DNA from: Athripsodes cinereus
Lineage: Eukaryota; Arthropoda; Insecta; Trichoptera; Leptoceridae
Reading direction: 5' to 3'
Assembly (NCBI GenBank): GCA_947579605.1
Contig: OX388314.1
Location: 22,578,000-22,641,999, forward strand
Length of the DNA: 64,000 nt
How positions within the stretch are numbered: the stretch's first letter is position 1; each line of letters opens with the position of its first letter. Both the position numbers and the translations under genes were made by a program. Below, in pieces: positions 47,229 through 59,400 of the stretch. A model generated the notes under the pieces. The model made no database searches, was not told where the DNA came from, and saw nothing but the letters and a program-made list of their open reading frames with translations.

Positions 47229-49219
47229 AGTTCCAAATGAATTAGGTATATTTTTTTACACTATACCTTCGATGACACACTTTGACAATTACGGGAGTTT
47301 GTAAAGAGATTAATAATATTAATCATTCATAAAGTCAGTGGGAGAGGGCAGAAGATAGGGCAGGTGTCGAACATGTGTTGAAAGGCTTGGTTTGGAGTGG
47401 CCAGAGGTCCTGGAAGCAGCGGCGGACAGTTATCTCTTTAACTTTCGCTGTCCTGTGATGTACACTACGTTGACATTGCCCCTTATTGTGTGAATATCTT
47501 CGTAAATACGCTAATCCCATTTATGATATTTTAGCTAATTCTCCGTCATATATTTGTTAATTGAATAAAAGAATCGCGAAATAAAAATATTTATTGGTTG
47601 CGACACAATAAAATATTTTGTAGTTGAATCCGGCGAAAATTTGTCGTATGCATATTTGTATTTATGGCGCGAAAATGTGTATAACATACTTTAATGAACA
47701 TGATGAATAATCCTGGCGCTATGATCGACTCAAACTGTATTTTAGGTATGTAATTTTTAGTACAACATTTTGACACCGCGGCTCATCTTCGTTGTACTCC
47801 TGGCGACACATTAGCTGTGTGCGTGAGTCATTTCGTATCCTTGGTATGTTAGTGTTGTCTACAGAGTGATAATAAAGTATTTGTGATCCCTAATTCCCAT
47901 AAATATTTATTTACTTTTAATGTTATTTAAATTTTAAACATGTAATCATAAATCAACATTTCACATATAAACACATTTTAGACAATATACTCCACTCCTT
48001 TTAAGCATCCTAATGCTTGTGTAAGGAATATTTTTTTATTTATTTATTTGTTATTTTATCAAAAATATTTCCATTATTGTTTTATTTTATTTTTTTGCTA
48101 CATTGCGCTCATTGATAATATATTTTATGTTATTTTAAATTAAAATATTTTATTTCCATTTAGGTAGGCACTTACACAATAATTTTGATGTGCGAAACTT
48201 ATGAATTATTTATGTAATTACTTGTTTATATTATAATTTTGTTTTCTTACTTGTGTATGATAATGTTTAGTTAGGTACATCCATATTATTCTGTTGACTT
48301 TTAGAGATTGACATATTTATCATTAAGTGTAGGTATGCATAAGATCAATAATATTTATTAGGTTTTATTTACCTCTTGATTAATAACTTCGTATCTAAGC
48401 ATTATGTATGTTCAAAAATGTTCACGGTTATATCGTATTATGTTTATTTTTAATTCTGTTATAAAAAATAATAATTTTAAGTACATGTACATTAAATACC
48501 GTATTTATTACATGTGATCATATTTCTAACTGATTGTGTAATTTAATAATAAATTTAATATTAATTTCATGTCGTATATATAAAATATTATATTTTATTT
48601 GAAACACCTTGTCGTTGTCGCAAATATTATCCGTTGAAGAACGCTGCGCAGTAGATCATTACGCACTGCACTCGTGTCGTCTCATTCTTTCATTAGTTTG
48701 CTGCTGTTCTAGACGCCGGATGGACGTGTGGATTGTTACTCAAATTTATGACGATCATTATTTTGCATGTTCCGATGTTTTTTTCCATTTTTCAGTCCTT
48801 ATAATATAATATTTGATACATATATTCACATTTATATGTAGATACAATCTTTATAATTGCTGGTAAAAGCAAAAAAATGTAAAATATTCCATTTTTATGA
48901 CTAAAAAAACAAGTAATTCAATAATGTACACTGAGTGTACATCACCGGAGCGCGTGGATTTTTTTGCGGCCGTAAGGGAAAGGTTAATATAGTTAGATAC
49001 TTAGGGGCAATGGGCCCCCGACCGAACTAGGACAAGGGGAAGAAGATGTATGTATGAAATCGTTCATTGATTCTTAGGCGGTACGAAGTTCGCCGGGCCA
49101 GCTAGTTTGATATAAAAAGAGGAATTTTGACAGGATGTAAGAAAAGAAAGAAATAATTAACATAATTTGTCGTTTCTTTAGTTTTCAATGAAACCAAATT
49201 ATGTTTAATAATAATAATT

Positions 49220-49432
49220 CATTTTCAAATAAAATATTTAAAACTTGAATCACTATGTTTATTTGTTACATTAATTTAAATTACGCTATCGCGATTTCAG
49301 TGCACTTGCACCATTGACGAGCTTTTCAAGACTGACTTACAAAGATAGAACTATGATAGTAAAATAACAACAACAATAATAATAGACACCTATACATAGT
49401 GATTCAAGTTTTAAATATTTTATTTGAAAATG
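49220..49432 (+). repeat. Perfect 38-bp inverted repeat around a dispersed-repeat segment
   Basis: CATTTTCAAATAAAATATTT + AAAACTTGAATCACTATG (49220-49257) is exactly inverted at 49395-49432. Between the arms lies CGATTTCAGTGCACTTGCAC and ATTGACGAGCTTTTCAAG, shared with 21515-21660. Confidence 0.85.
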
Positions 49433-49869
49433 TCTCGTAATTGTTACATAGTCAATGCCTCTAAAATAAGTGAAATAATAATTCAATTAATATCAAGTGA
49501 TTGTGTTATTGATTTTCCAAACACCCATTATAAGTATATAAAAATATGTATTGGAAATTTTATATTTTGATAATATTCGTCTGCAAGTCTTGTAAAAGTT
49601 TGACAAATTCAGGCGTATTAAAATAAATAATTATATTTAAGTAGCTTATATTTTGTTGAATTATTAAACCTTTTGAACATATAAATATATGTACATCAAT
49701 AAGATGGTGTTTCGCAATAATATTAAAGTCACAAAAAGTAATAGTTTTTTTACGCCATTCTGTTTAACAGAGGAGGATTTTACGTGAAAAGAGCAAATTC
49801 AAAAATATCTTTTTTTGGTATTAATTATTGTTGAAATAACTTTATTTCTCGGATATTTCAGGAGTCCAA

Positions 49870-50237
49870 GGACTACTATTTATTCGGTAAGGTAACAATC
49901 TATTAACCTTTCAACTCTCTCTAGTCAAGTACCACTATGCTAGTGTTGGCATCTCCAACCTTACCACGTCAGTGGGCGGGGAACCCGGCTGACGTAGCAG
50001 ATCCCACCTTGAAACCCACACATCTACGAATGCCTTGAAGTGTGAAGCGTTTGTGGCATTTAAAAATACTTCCCCAAACCAGATGGGTCGAGGAGTGTCA
50101 ACAGTCATACCCAGAATCATTTCCTCTCTTGCATCCATCATCAAAGGACATTCCCAAAGGATATGTTCCGCATATTGAGCTCTTGTCGTTGAACTAATAC
50201 TCTGTAATATCTCCATGCAATGTTTTCTTATAATCAT
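49870..50237 (-). mobile_element. R1-like LINE C-terminal fragment
   Basis: The minus-strand frame contains TTRAQYAEHILWECPLMMDA, then REEMILG, then KAFVDVWVSRWDLLRQ. 'AEH.L.ECP......R' is the zinc-knuckle end of R1/Jockey-group ORF2; the first two cysteines are lost by truncation. The stop lies at 49935 and the 3' UTR is short. Confidence 0.75.
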
Positions 50238-50959
50238 ATAACTGTAAATATTAATATATCAATGTACACATAATATCAATTTTAGCTAATATGAAATGAA
50301 ATCGAGAATGAAAGTATAGGTATGCGGAGGATATAACAGAACAGTGCAGGGCGATAATTAGAAGTAATGAAAACACGACCCTCAGTAATCAGAACACTAC
50401 GAGGGACAGAGAGGAAGAAAGAACTGAAATATTATCTGCAGTCTTTTCCACATATTTGTCTTTTTTGAACCTACGTATTGTAGCTATATATAACAGATAA
50501 ATCTAGGATTTCATTCGCCAAAATATATAGTCAGACACACTCACTATTTATGGAGCACCCAAAGTGTTTATAATTTTCAGAAAGTGAAGTATTTCTGGAA
50601 TATGATTGAATGTATCGTGAAGATTTAAAAAACTGAACCGTCACTCTACAATTGCTACAGGTTGAGAATGGAAAAGTTAATTGAATATTAAAACTAGCAC
50701 ACGAAAAAAAACGAGGTACATCTAAAAAAAGTCGTGAATGTATGAAGTTGCTGTTCGACGGAAACACAAAATTATTTTTCAGTCATTAAAAATTTTCGCT
50801 TCGTTTAATTAAAATGTCGGGAAAACAACAATTTGGAGGTAAAATAAATACTCGAATGTACGGAAATTCTGTACACAAAGGTAATAAGGCAAATCTTTTG
50901 GCTAACATTTTAAACTACGAATTGTTATTTTTACACACAAATAGAGTAGCCAATATTTT

Positions 50960-51141
50960 AATATAAATTATTTTGAAGAAGCGAGGCACGGAAGGGGCTG
51001 AGTACCAGCAAAATGGAGCTATCAAATTAAGGAGACCACACAGAGTTCACTACAAGGGGCCTTGCCGTGGCGGAGGATCGCTCAAAATGGAGACAGATGT
51101 TCTACAGAACGAGATATGATGGTTACGATCCTCAGAATTGA
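50960..51141 (+). mobile_element. LINE ORF2 terminal fragment
   Basis: The last frame reads GLAVAEDRSKWRQMFYRTRY, then DGYDPQN and a TGA at 51139-51141. 'LAVAEDR.KWR' is typical of the final residues of several insect LINEs. The upstream part (from about 50960) is GC-richer but broken. Confidence 0.6.
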
Positions 51142-51521
51142 AGGACCGACGGAGAAGAATGTATTTTTAAATGTGTTTATACTGAACTAAAGTTTGGAAC
51201 AAAAATATAAAACTTGATGTTTTATTTTTCTGAAATGTTTATCTTTATGTGTGTGTTTATCCCCACCTTAGATTTGGGGCAAATTCGCACCCTCCGCTGC
51301 AATTGGACCGTACGTTCGTTCACTGCGTTCATTGATATCATCTACATCAAGTTCAGATGTTTTATATTTTATATAGAGATGCATTTGAATTTAAAATACA
51401 CCATTAGTTAGTACACACGATTTGAATACCCATTTGAAATCTCGACATGTTATTATAGGGCTACTCTTCACCTAATAAAATGGGTCAAAATATATTTAAT
51501 TGTAATGATTTTCAAATTGGG

Positions 51522-51790
51522 GTTTGTCTCCTTAGACGTCTTTTCTATTATTTCTTGTAGAAGGTTTTTGTGACGCATTATGTGTCCAATCCATATGGCA
51601 CGTCTTTCTAAGATGCTCTTCTGCAGGTGTTTTTCTCCTTCGAGTTTTTTAAGAACTTCGTCTCTCCAGGATATTCCCAGGATTCTTCTATAGTATCACA
51701 TCTCAAACGCTTAACATCTCTTTTATCTTTTTTATGACTGACATGTCTCGCAACCGTATAGTAAAGCCACTCCACACGAGCTACATATAC
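51522..51790 (-). mobile_element. LINE ORF2 C-terminal remnant with frameshifts
   Basis: Minus-strand reading across frame breaks gives LYYTVARHVSHKKDKRDVKR, then YRRILGISWRDEVLKKLEGE, then LERRAIWIGHIMRHKNLLQE. It is equivalent to the LLYGCETW...RRML..W...GH..RH region of 17113-17704 but from a different, more diverged family. Confidence 0.78.
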
Positions 51791-51831
51791 GAGTATTTAA
51801 GTGGGCATAATAACTAATTGCTCACATATTA

Positions 51832-51927
51832 TTTTGTTGGTACGGAGAAGACAGATTGCATGTTTTACATGTAGCTTGCTTGCTGTCTACCACACATGTG
51901 GGATATGCCGTGATGGTACAGTAGTAG
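51832..51927 (+). repeat. TAG-tailed repeat copy
   Basis: 'TTGTTGGTACGGAGAAGACA', 'GATTGCATGTTTTACATGTA' and 'GGGATATGCCGTGATGGTAC', then AGTAGTAG. Confidence 0.75.
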
Positions 51928-52665
51928 CAGAAGTAAAATATATTTCAATTAATTCTCACAAAAACCATCGGTTGAAAAGTTGATTTCACTATTTGAATTG
52001 TTTTTGTGAAGCTTCTACGTTCTGTCGTATTCCATATTATTGTTGTTCTTTAACAATAAACACATAATAAAAAAATGTGAAAATTTTAATTAACACTCAA
52101 ACAGCGGAAGAGGGAGAATAAATTTCCATATGAATAAAAATACATTTTCACATTTCATATAATATGAGGTCGTCTCATAAAATATTAATAAAAAAATATG
52201 AATAAAGGGGAGTTGTTTTTGATTACTTTTCATTCATTCGGTGTATTCTCGTATCTCGAAATGCCAAGCATATTATATTAACCAAAATAATACTTCTATT
52301 GTCTCAGTGAAATATGTGAAGTCGTGAAGCTCAATGAAAATAATTTGGACGGAAGTTCTAGAGTAAATTGATGTCGACTGACTGCATAAATATTTAATTT
52401 TAGTTTTGTTTTTTATTGTCTATTGTGACCAGAGCTTTTTACGGAGTGATTAGTATCACATTTTTTTTTGTTGTAAATTCCTATAATTTGGAATATTTAT
52501 GTGCAAAACATAGACCATAAATATGTTTTAAAGAAAGAATCATAGTGCAGTAGGAACATAACTAATGATCAAAATTTATTTAATATATTTTTTTTATACC
52601 AGAGAATATGTTTTATAAGTAGGTACTTACTTGAAAATTCTACTCAAACTTTGCGTAAAAGACTA

Positions 52666-52875
52666 TTACTACTATACCATCATGGCATACCCTACAAGTC
52701 GGGTAAACAGCAGACCAGCTGCATTTAATAAATATGCAAGTTGTCCTCTCCGTGCCAACAAAAAATAAGATATTCAGAATGGCTAGCAAGTTCATCGCTT
52801 AATGATTTTAACATTCATAAACTTTGCGTTAGAGACTACTACTACTATATCATGGGTAGCCAGGAGATCAGTAAT
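52666..52875 (-). repeat. TAG-tailed repeat plus a partial second 3' end
   Basis: 'ACTACTATACCATCATGGCA', 'CCAGCTGCATTTAATAAATA' and 'TTGTCCTCTCCGTGCCAACA' form one copy to about 52802. A second AAACTTTGCGT...GACTACTACTACTATA and ATCATGGGTAGCCAGGAGAT (52813-52872) repeats both the tail and its flanking sequence, as though target and tail were duplicated. Confidence 0.7.
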
Positions 52876-53989
52876 ATTTTAATCTTTGTTTATTTAGTCT
52901 CCACAGTTGCATTACCATCAATTGAATTTATTTCTGATTTAGTCTAGCTGAGATTTTTTTATTTGCAAGTTTTTTCGATAAGTTTTTTGGATTTTGATGA
53001 AAATGTTGATTCCTTTATTTAACCAACCACTTCACAATCGTACTTCTAGCTGCTCGCGTTCAATAGTTTATAATTTCTTTTGTGCTTGTGTATTCAATAA
53101 TATCACATACAATTATATTCCTCTCGGATTATTAGTTACCTGCTTATTATATTTTTGGAACGAATTTTGAAATTTTGACATAATTTTCCAAACAGAACAA
53201 GTCCATACGGATGTGAGAGAATCTTTTGCATTTGTATTAGTAAATAAGATGAGATGTTATGTTATGATCGAGATCAAACGTTCTTGAGGTACGTCTTCAC
53301 AGAATGGTTGTTTAAAATTGTTAATGGTACCTATCTATTACTATTGCATTTTGTTAAATAAATTTCAAACATGTGCAGTCTCTTATATATAATTTCAAAT
53401 ATAAAATTAATACAAAGTAGAAATCTCAAATAATTTAACGGCTTTTCATTTTCAAATAGTATTCAATACCTAGTTGATTTGCATTATTTATAAAAATTTC
53501 TTCACAATACTCTGTATTTACAAATTTCATTGTGAATATGAAATTTCGTAATCTTTATAATGATCAAATAAAACATCATATTAGATATTTATCCATGCGT
53601 AAATTGATTAGGGCTGTAAAACTCCCTAAAATGGTTGAATGAGGGTTGAATGGCATTGAATACGTACATATATATACCTACCTCGTAAATTATCTGTCAA
53701 AATTTTGTGAAGTACCTGAAATTGAAGTTTATTTAAGAATATATCCTCACATATAAAAGTATTGATGTAACATTATTTTGAATACCGAAATTTTATCTTT
53801 TGTTATATTTATTCATCAAATTTTATCTAATCTCTTTATAATTTAATATAATAATTGTTTTATTCTTTTACTATCGTTGTTTTGTTCAATTTACTACAAC
53901 TTTGTTTCATCTTAATGTTTGTTATTATAAATCTGTACCAATTCACATTTTATTATTTTTGTCTGTCAATTTTTTTTTAACTTTGTTAT

Positions 53990-54042
53990 TTGTTTAACGT
54001 GTAAAAGGCTCACGCCGTGTACAGGTGATAAATAAATAAATA
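53990..54042 (+). mobile_element. LINE 3' end, AAAGGCT-type hairpin and AAATA tail
   Basis: 'GTGTAAAAGGCTCACGCCGT', then GATAAATAAATAAATAA. Similar ends are at 7545-7592 (AAAGGCTGGTTCAGCCGTTT) and 63010-63056. Confidence 0.45.
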
Positions 54043-54793
54043 ATATGGTAGAATCATATCAAATTTCCGAATAGGAAATCCTTTGTTTAAATACATCACA
54101 CACACTCTCCATATTTACAAATTTTAAACTACTATGGGAGCTCGAGATGTTTTTCAATTTATCTTTAACTCGAAAACTCTTTTAGATGAGCAGCTTTGGA
54201 TTTATTTTTCAGGTATGAAAAAGTTAATTAAAAAGACTCATACAAAATATATTGTTAGCAATAAAACTGCTAATACAAACGAATTCAAATGAATTAAATG
54301 ATGGAGTTCAAAAAAAGTTCCGAGCGTTTTCATTTCGACAGGTCATTTATTCTGAACGAATGAGTTATGGCTTTGTAATCAAGAGCTTTCGAAAGCTCGT
54401 TAGCGGAATAATAATGTGGTATTATTATAAATTTTAACAATCCAGGTACGTATCTATACAAATAAATCATGTTGGTAGTATAAAGTACATGCACATTTTC
54501 AGAAAACATCAAGCAGATATCTACTGACGGATGAGTAAAAAAAGGAAAGAATTAATTCTCACCCTGAGGTTGAGCTCAGTTTATAAGCATGTGATAAATT
54601 TTAATAGCACTTATAATGGATCTGTTATCATAGCATTTCCTTCAATCAAAGCATATTCCGCAAGTCAGAATACCCGAAGATATATTGTATATATGAAGAC
54701 ACATTTGTTATATCAACTTGTCTATTAAGTATTCTCTTTTGTAGGTACTATATTTAATAACTCGTAACATCACGTACTTACAAAACATATTAC

Positions 54794-54969
54794 TGGATAA
54801 ATTAAAACAAGCGTTTTTTTTAAATATATTTTCCGACTTCTTGCGTAATTTTCAATCTTTTTTAATTAATAGTAACCTAAGATTTGAAAATTACCTTCGA
54901 ATTTGAATGACCTCTCGCTCTCTTCGTTTAATCTATAGTAGAAAAAAAGTTGTTTGTTTAATTTATCCA
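54794..54969. mobile_element. MITE related to the one at 11968-12130
   Basis: TGGATAAATTAAAACAAGCG at the left and GTTTGTTTAATTTATCCA at the right are inverted. The interior GTTTAATCTATAGTAGAAAA matches GTTTAATCTACAGTAGAAAG at 12091. This copy has no tandem amplification. Confidence 0.65.
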
Positions 54970-55023
54970 ATTATGAAGTTCTATTATTTGTGCACCAATA
55001 CAATAAATATGAAATGTAACATC

Positions 55024-55210
55024 TACAATTCAGCGATGTGGTTGCCACTTATCTTGAATTTTGATCCACATGATCAAACCACGTAGTTCTCGGACGCCCG
55101 CGCTTTCTCACACCCTTTCTTTCAGACTAGTATAATATATTATCTTCTTTGTATTTATTACATGCAGTTAATTTGTTTGTAAGCTCAATTATGGGATATG
55201 TCAGAAAATA
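55024..55210 (+). repeat. TAG-tailed repeat with antisense LINE segment embedded
   Basis: The 5' part (TTCAGCGATGTGGTTGCCAC) and 3' part (TTACATGCAGTTAATTTGTT, GGGATATGTCAGAA) match the family. Between them, 55063-55122 is the complement of the RTE-like LINE C-terminus (GVRKRGRPRTTWFDHVD on the minus strand). Confidence 0.6.
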
Positions 55211-57228
55211 ATATATATACCTATTCATAAATTGATCATAAACTCCCCTAAAATGTGAATGTATGAAAAAGTACATATTTACTAGTTTTTACATTAAAAT
55301 TAGTCATTTTATTCTCTCGAATAATAAGAGTACCTAAATACATTAAATAGTATATTATTTGGATTTTTTTAGATAAAGGATATAGATTGAGAACACCGTA
55401 AATATCTTATATATACAGATTACATTTTTAATATTCAAGATATGAATGATTTTGTGAAAAGGTTATTATACGAGTATCGAAATTACTTTTGCATTGAAGA
55501 ATAATAAAGAGTTTACTTACACCCACACGAGTTTCCTCTTACAGAATGTAATGAAGCATTTCTATCTTCGTATTTTTAATAAAATGGATGCTTATGTTAC
55601 GATTATGATAATTTCTGGAAAAACACAATTTAATACTAAATACGTATGTATTTAAGTAGCTTTAATGTTGGCTTCGTTGGAAATAGCTATAATATGTCAA
55701 TTTCTTCAAAATTTGCGATGGAGTGTTTTAAAATATAATAAATCTTCATTAAACCGATACCATTGCCGAAAAATCAATGAATTTTCATTTGTAGGTGTAT
55801 TTGAATAATTATAAAAAAATAAATATGTTGCGAATTCCAAATTATAGTGTTTTTTTCATCCTTCCTTCAGTGTAACAAGAACATTTTTTTTCTTTACAAT
55901 TTCCTACGATAATAAAGATTAAATCTTTTTTTACAGGGTTTTGATATAAGATGATTCCAATATTCTTTAGTAACTGGAAGTACACAAAAGAGTTCATCAT
56001 AAAAATTGAAATCTTCTTGTTAAGTATTCTGTCGCGTAGAAATACGTTCATATTACTTACATTAAGCATATACAAAGCTTTCCTTAATCTTCATATGATC
56101 TTCTTACAAAGTTGAAATTGTGAAATTCCTGAAAATATATTCGAGCCCGTTTGTTAATGTGTGTCTAATATAAAGAATACTTGCTTATTTTTTTATTATT
56201 GACACTTCAACCGGAGAATCGTGCTTACGCAATGTAACACTGCGTGAAACCAAATTGGGAAATGTGAGAAATACGTTTAAACGCCAACGATTTGGATATA
56301 GGCAGGCTTAAATGATCTCTCGATGTCCATCGACAGTGTTTATTTGTTCCCTCATCCGCTTTGACACGGCAAGAAATAGTGAAACCATTGCTTATAATGA
56401 AAACTTACATGCTTTGGCCTTAGTCCACCATATTAAATATAATGTAATAATATAGACGATTTATATAATATGGTGCCGTTTAATGACTCGTGACCATCTC
56501 ATGGGCGACGTTAATTTTCCTGAACAATAAGACAGTTTCATCTGCTTTTACTGTTTTTTTGTTGTTGTAAATTTTCTATTTGTTTCCTAAACGGAGCTGG
56601 GTTCAATGTTTGTAAATAGCAATTTATGCTAATAAAGTATCTATGTGTTGTTTCATTAAATTCATATAATACAAGTTTTGACCAAGATGCAACGTAGTTT
56701 CTCTGTGTATAAGTTACAATAGTATGTTATGTTTAAATTAAGTATAGATTGTAATTACAGTAAATTGAATAAGATTGTAGAAAAAAGTTAATCAATTGTG
56801 TTTTTAAATTATAAAATACTGTAAATTATATAATTTTATTAAATTATTTAAATAAATAAATAAACAAGATATTTTTCATATCTTCTGAATATATAAAGTT
56901 GGAGTAATTCAATACTAAAATTAGATATTACATTTTTGTTGCTGTACGTAGAACTAGAAAAGTTTTCTAAGTCCCAAAAATACTTCGGGTAAACTCGTCC
57001 TCTGTATACGAGTAAGGATTGAAAATGTATGTGAATACACTAATGTAAGTAAAATAGTAAAAATAAATAGAACATTCAAAATCAGGTATTTCATACATAT
57101 ACGTATTAAAATAGCGATGTGCAGTAGCGTCTGAAGAATTTCAATGCTACAATGGTTAAATGTTCAAGGGAGAAGAATTTCACTAAGATTTTCAGGTTTA
57201 TCTGCTTACTAAGAATATTTTTAATAAG

Positions 57229-57311
57229 GCAAACTCCCCTTTCACGGCACAAGCTTTTAGCTTAGTGTGAAAGGCGTATAAGGTTGTATTTGGGTTTATA
57301 ACAAAACCCAG
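57229..57311 (+). mobile_element. SINE family B, 5'-truncated
   Basis: 'GCAAACTCCCCTTTCACGGC', 'ACAAGCTTTTAGCTTAGTGT' and 'TTTGGGTTTATAACAAAACC' correspond to the 3' half of 40225-40383. Confidence 0.75.
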
Positions 57312-57970
57312 TAAAAAAAAAATTATAAAATAAATTCAAATAACTAATTTAATATTTGATTATTATCTGTTATTAAGATAAAATAAGTTCAAATGAATAG
57401 TGTAAATAATACACTTTATTAAAAAAAAAAAACATTGAATGAGTTGTTCTAAAAAGACGAGAAATAAAGACAAAAGGAATGGTTGAAGAAATCTTTAATA
57501 TGAATTCTGTATATTATACTGTTTGAAACTTCAATATTCAGCTATATTATTCTCATACAAGTATTTGCCAATTAACGACCCACCACCACCAGCAAAATAA
57601 ATATTTAATAGAGAACAGTTTATTTTTTGTCAATACGATCGTTGGTGTTATCAAAGATCTTGCCTTTCACAGAAGGAATGAAATGTTAAAAGGAATAATA
57701 TTCTCTCTTATTTCAGCACTTTTCCTCCTTAATGCCAATTTTGTTTTATTCAAACCTCTCCTGAGACTACAATATGTACTATCACAGCAGTTTCAACACA
57801 ATTATTGTACTTATTATGAAGAAAGTAAAAGATTTTACCAAGAAATTTACGTAATAATAAAATTTCTTAAAGAAATTACAACTATAATGAAATATTGTAT
57901 TATAATAATGGGATGTTAAATTTGAAGGTTCAAGTACATAACTCTACTTCATTATAATTCTTCTATATAC

Positions 57971-58275
57971 ACTATATCGTGCCTCTCAGAGCTTTGTCTC
58001 CTTGACTCGACTACTAGAAGACCTCTGCGCTCTTCGGAACTAGCTGCGAATAACCTTACTGAGCCCAACAGAGCCGGTAAGTCTAACTTCTATGAGAGGG
58101 CCTTTGGTGTTGTTGGACCGGTTACGTGGAATCACCTACCGGTGCCATTGAGAGATAGTCAGACTGTCACCAGCTTCAGAAGCAAATTGAAAACTGAACT
58201 CTTCACCGGCGCCCTTGAGACGGTCTAGGGACTCTTAAACGACGTCGAAATAAAATCATCCAGAATCATCATCAT
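57971..58275 (+). mobile_element. CR1/L2-like LINE C-terminal fragment with (ATC)n tail
   Basis: One open frame reads LSELCLLDSTTRRPLRSSEL, then SNFYERAFGVVGPVTWNHLP, then SQTVTSFRSKLKTELFTGAL and a stop at 58226-58228. A short UTR and CATCATCATCAT at 58267-58279 follow. It has the same family signature as 36516-36874 but a different tail and sequence. It is 5' truncated, with no stops in about 85 codons. Confidence 0.82.
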
Positions 58276-58279
58276 CATG

Positions 58280-58405
58280 TCTTCTTTTACAAGTGAGGTA
58301 GCCAGTGGACTAGTTGCTTGCAAGGGATATAGATCTGTATTATGAAATATATGTAAGACATTCAGGATACGTGTCACAATTCATCGCAGAATTCAAGATG
58401 TTAAA
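58280..58405 (-). repeat. TAG-tailed repeat, degenerate copy next to the LINE tail
   Basis: 'ACAAGTGAGGTAGCCAGTGG', 'ACATTCAGGATACGTGTCAC' and 'TTCATCGCAGAATTCAAGAT' match the family loosely. Confidence 0.6.
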
Positions 58406-59400
58406 ATTAATACACTTTAAAAAAAAAAAACTCTAATACGCAATGTTTTATGAATAAACAAACTCTCGACCATATTAATTGGCAATTTCTCATTGTTAAA
58501 AGCATTAAAACAATTTAAATTCATTAATATTGATTTGAGAAGAAACAATCTTCTATAAATCTTAATTACAAAACAATATTTTAATATTATTCTGCAATAC
58601 TTCATTTTATAATCTAATCTTTCAATACAGATTTTTAGATAATCTGCAATATTTGAAATTCTATTTTATTTCTATCAATATTATTAAAACGCTCAAGGTT
58701 ATAGATGAAATAATAATAAAATTTCTTAGATTATTATTAAAAACATTATATCCCTTGAGTCTATAAAAGAGTAGATTGAGTTGTTATTTTTTGATCTATT
58801 AATTTTTTTTAATTTTTATAAGAATACCTGCTAAAATATTTAAGACCGTACTGAAAAAGGAATTCGAAAATATAAACGTATTTAGAAAATTTATAAGTAT
58901 TCTTATTTGTTATTCATAATCGAATTTGCTGAGAATATATTATAATTAATGCAAAAAATACCTGAACATATAATTTTAGCTTTTAGGTCATACACAATTA
59001 TATGGACCTTAAGTCTCTTATTTTAGTAAATTTTTACATCATGAAAACTTTTAGAAAAGAATTTCCATCGTTTTACGTTTCATATTGATAATGACTTGTC
59101 TCGTTAAATGTGTGAAAACATAAATTTCAAAATCACAAAAGCAGGTATACGTTAAAACTCACACCTAAAAGTTAGTAAGCAAAGTGCTTGTACCGAGAAG
59201 ATCGAGGAATAATATATTAAAATCAGAACTAACGATTATTCTAGTGAAAAATCGATTATAAAATTATCATCAGGGTACAGATCTCAATATTCTAATAAGA
59301 CGTGTATGGTCAACTTACATAATTTATCAAACTAGTCTCAAATAAAGATATTATATATCTTTTATTATGGACACTAAAGCGAAGTATGTGTAAATTGCAC

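Larger units (their letters stand above)
45318..49105 (+). mobile_element. Candidate composite Helitron-like element, about 3.8 kb
   Basis: The left end is A|TCTAATATATAAAAGGAAG followed by TTATAACTCAAGAATGGCTG, homologous in layout to the 5' ends of the short Helitrons at 42085 and 26859. The right end is AGGCGGTACGAAGTTCGCCG (with a GGCG..CGCC hairpin), then GGCCAG and CTAG|T. Inside lie a TA-flanked MITE (45662-46086), a SINE (46638-46870), a palindromic MITE (46882-47228), LINE-tail-like tracts (47990-48060) and two unexplained GC-richer patches (47335-47510, 48605-48735). A 55-bp segment at 45475 (GAAGAAAATTATTTACGCCA) is repeated at 46300. No Rep/helicase gene is seen. That the two ends belong to one element is inference. 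Confidence 0.5.

Noticed and set aside
57683..57919. Plus-strand 78-codon frame starting with a hydrophobic stretch, possible small secreted protein
   Set aside because: Its composition is that of the AT-rich surroundings, there are no conserved cysteines, splice support or promoter signals, and the hydrophobic start follows from T-rich codons.
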